Source: an uncultured beta proteobacterium
Lineage (GTDB): Bacteria; Pseudomonadota; Gammaproteobacteria; Burkholderiales; Burkholderiaceae_C
Assembly: GCA_903938815.1 (NCBI GenBank)
Contig: CAJAES010000057.1
Coordinates: 1 to 46,134, forward strand
DNA: 46,134 nucleotides
Direction: 5' to 3'
The notes beneath the pieces were generated by a model that worked only from the letters and a program-made list of their open reading frames with translations, was not told the origin of the DNA and searched no databases. The translations under genes and the position numbers were made by a program. Shown piece after piece: positions 44,888 through 46,134 of the stretch (position 1 is its first letter; each line of letters starts with the position of its first letter).

Positions 44888-45937
44888 TCACTGGCCCAGC
44901 GCGATCGATTTCTCGATCACTTCGTCGATCAGGTACATCGCTTCGCCGAGCGGTATGCCCAGCGCCTTCGCACGGTTGCGGTTGACCAGGTACGGGCCGC
45001 GGTCGGGGGTGCGCACGGCCATCCGCGCCGGGCTCAGGCCCTTCTCGAGGATGCCCTGGGCCATCTCGACCGCGAGCATGCCCTGGTTGTAGCCGGAATC
45101 GTTGGCTGTCAGCAGCATGCCCTCGAGCACGAACTGATCCTCGTGGGAGGCTTCGGGGATCCTGATGTTCTGGAGATACCAGCGGCCGACCTCCAGCATG
45201 TCGACGTGGTTGCCCTTCGCGTCGCGCAGGGTGTCGTGGTTGAGCACGAAGAAGGCGTCCACGGTCTTGGACAGCGCCAGCGCGCGCGTCTTGAACTCGT
45301 CCAGTGAATTGGTCATGACCTTGTCCACCAGCTTGAGCGGCAGGCTGCCCCGCTGCGCCAGCTGTTCGATCATCTTGGCGTTGGGCCGGGAGGATTCGGA
45401 GTCGCAGGCCAGGATCGCGAAGGTCTTGGCGGAGGGCACCAGGCGCTTGAGCAGGTCCAGGCTCTCCTTGTGGTACCCCGACTGCCAGACGCCGGTGATG
45501 TTGCGCCCCGGCGCGTCCATGCTGTCGACCAGGCCGTACTTCAGCGGCAGGCCGTTGATGCCCCAGAACACGGCGGGTGTCCGGGAGTCGAGCAGCTGCC
45601 CGCCGATGTACCGGGCCGCGTTGTCGTCGCCGAGCAGGACGATGTCGGGCTTGAAGGCGTTGATCGCGGCCATGATGCGCGCCGTGGCGCCCGCCATGTC
45701 CGCCCGGCTGTCCCGGCGCTTGGTGTCCATCCAGTCCCGGCGCACGACGACCTTGGCCGTCTCGACGAAGTCCCCCTGCTCCAGCGCGCGCGCCTGCGCA
45801 TCGGTGTCGAGGTAGCCGAACTTCCGCAGCCCGGCGCTGACCCCGCGCTGTGTCGACTGCGACCAGAGATAGGCCCGGTGATAGCTGCTGACGATGAATA
45901 TCCGCCGCTTCGCCTGGGCGGGCGCCTGCGCCAGCAA
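44888..45937 (-). CDS. ABC-type periplasmic binding protein (DUF534-like), 5' end disrupted
   Basis: The product is a periplasmic binding protein of the ABC_sub_bind (DUF534) type: [22 protein letters not shown] near the start, [20 protein letters not shown], and C-terminal [22 protein letters not shown] sequence. The frame continues upstream of the TTG at 45937 as a good signal-peptide core ([17 protein letters not shown]) to a stop at 46004, without any ATG, GTG or TTG. An ATG at 46002-46000 lies one frame off. The start has therefore been lost or frameshifted where the repeats begin. No permease or ATPase is nearby; the two downstream kinases suggest a sensing role. Confidence 0.72.
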   Translation of the reverse strand: MLAQAPAQAKRRIFIVSSYHRAYLWSQSTQRGVSAGLRKFGYLDTDAQARALEQGDFVETAKVVVRRDWMDTKRRDSRADMAGATARIMAAINAFKPDIVLLGDDNAARYIGGQLLDSRTPAVFWGINGLPLKYGLVDSMDAPGRNITGVWQSGYHKESLDLLKRLVPSAKTFAILACDSESSRPNAKMIEQLAQRGSLPLKLVDKVMTNSLDEFKTRALALSKTVDAFFVLNHDTLRDAKGNHVDMLEVGRWYLQNIRIPEASHEDQFVLEGMLLTANDSGYNQGMLAVEMAQGILEKGLSPARMAVRTPDRGPYLVNRNRAKALGIPLGEAMYLIDEVIEKSIALGQ

Positions 45938-46000
45938 GCTGGCGGGGCAGGCGGCGGCCGCCAGCAGGGCGCTGGCCGTACGGCGGTTGATGTGCTGCGC

Positions 46001-46134
46001 ATTTCAGCGATCGCGGACACCCGTTTCACGCTGATCGCGGACACCGTTTCACGCTGATGGCGGACGGTGTGCAACGCGTGCGAGTGACCGAGTTCATCGT
46101 ATCTCAGGTGTCCGCGATGGCCGTGAAGCCGACC
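46001..46134. mobile_element. Insertion-sequence-like end with 23-bp repeats (IS21-like by pattern)
   Basis: Two exact-length 23-bp direct repeats, GTTTCACGCTGATCGCGGACACC (46023-46045) and its variant at 46046-46068, follow a shortened copy (46001-46021). A related copy in reverse orientation lies at 46107-46126. Arrays of transposase-binding repeats like this are typical of IS21-family ends. The element runs off the window, and no transposase can be read. An open frame from ATG 46057 to the edge is too short to judge. Confidence 0.5.

Noticed and set aside
46057..46134. Open frame at the right edge as start of a transposase
   Set aside because: Only 26 codons are available, they run through the repeat sequence, and no transposase motif is visible.
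1..46134. CRISPR arrays, tRNA or rRNA genes, prophage
   Set aside because: No regularly spaced repeats with unique spacers, no cloverleaf-like sequence with a CCA end and no phage structural genes were noticed when reading both strands.

Overview
This window looks like chromosomal DNA of a high-GC betaproteobacterium, most likely order Burkholderiales (Sphaerotilaceae or Comamonadaceae type). The evidence is the strong G/C third-position bias, the block ribBA-ribH-nusB-aminotransferase, glyA-nrdR, a PEP-CTERM protein, TRAP transport genes and betaproteobacterial -10 boxes of the type TAAGCT. No rRNA, tRNA, CRISPR array or phage module is visible. The only mobile-element trace is a cluster of 23-bp repeats at the right edge.

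Layout. (1) 1-419 is non-coding and carries a dispersed-repeat-like inverted repeat. (2) 420-8213 is a probable pyroglutamate (5-oxoproline) module: a TRAP transporter (dctM, dctQ, dctP, minus strand), a divergent MarR-like regulator with a palindrome over the dctP -35 box, a fused ATP-dependent 5-oxoprolinase, and pyroglutamyl peptidase. (3) 8311-18770 is an 11-gene plus-strand run, mostly with 4-bp overlaps: a bufferin precursor (bufA), its MNIO modification enzyme (bufB), partner bufC, doxX, a YnjBCD-type ABC importer with a YnjF-like CDP-alcohol phosphatidyltransferase, a TVP38/flavin-disulfide-reductase fusion, a DUF3047 protein and an FAD/NAD(P)H dehydrogenase. It looks like one copper/redox/envelope stress unit. 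(4) 18751-23297 (minus) has tolA, tolR, tolQ and ybgC behind a Ser/Thr kinase and a TPR lipoprotein of the T6SS-associated type; tolB and pal are not adjacent. (5) 23406-28869 holds the aminotransferase, nusB, ribH, ribBA and ribD (minus), interrupted by a plus-strand PEP-CTERM gene with a clear sigma-54 promoter.

(6) 28835-33828 (minus) is a minor-pilin cluster (fimT, pilE, a second fimT, pilW, pilX, pilV) running into ribD. (7) 33925-36736 (minus) has nrdR, glyA and a lytic transglycosylase. The glyA leader is a recognisable ZTP (pfl) riboswitch with a visible anti-Shine-Dalgarno pairing. (8) 36953-38509 is ubiD (plus), preceded by a possible 10-codon leader peptide and followed by a strong candidate small RNA at about 38552-38680. 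(9) 38684-46003 (minus) encodes two hybrid histidine kinases and a periplasmic binding protein whose 5' end is broken next to insertion-sequence-like repeats.

The most interesting observations are the extended bufferin operon, the four-hairpin sRNA candidate, the glyA riboswitch pairing, the probable CTG start of tolA, the sigma-54/PEP-CTERM control region, and the disrupted sensor operon at the right end.
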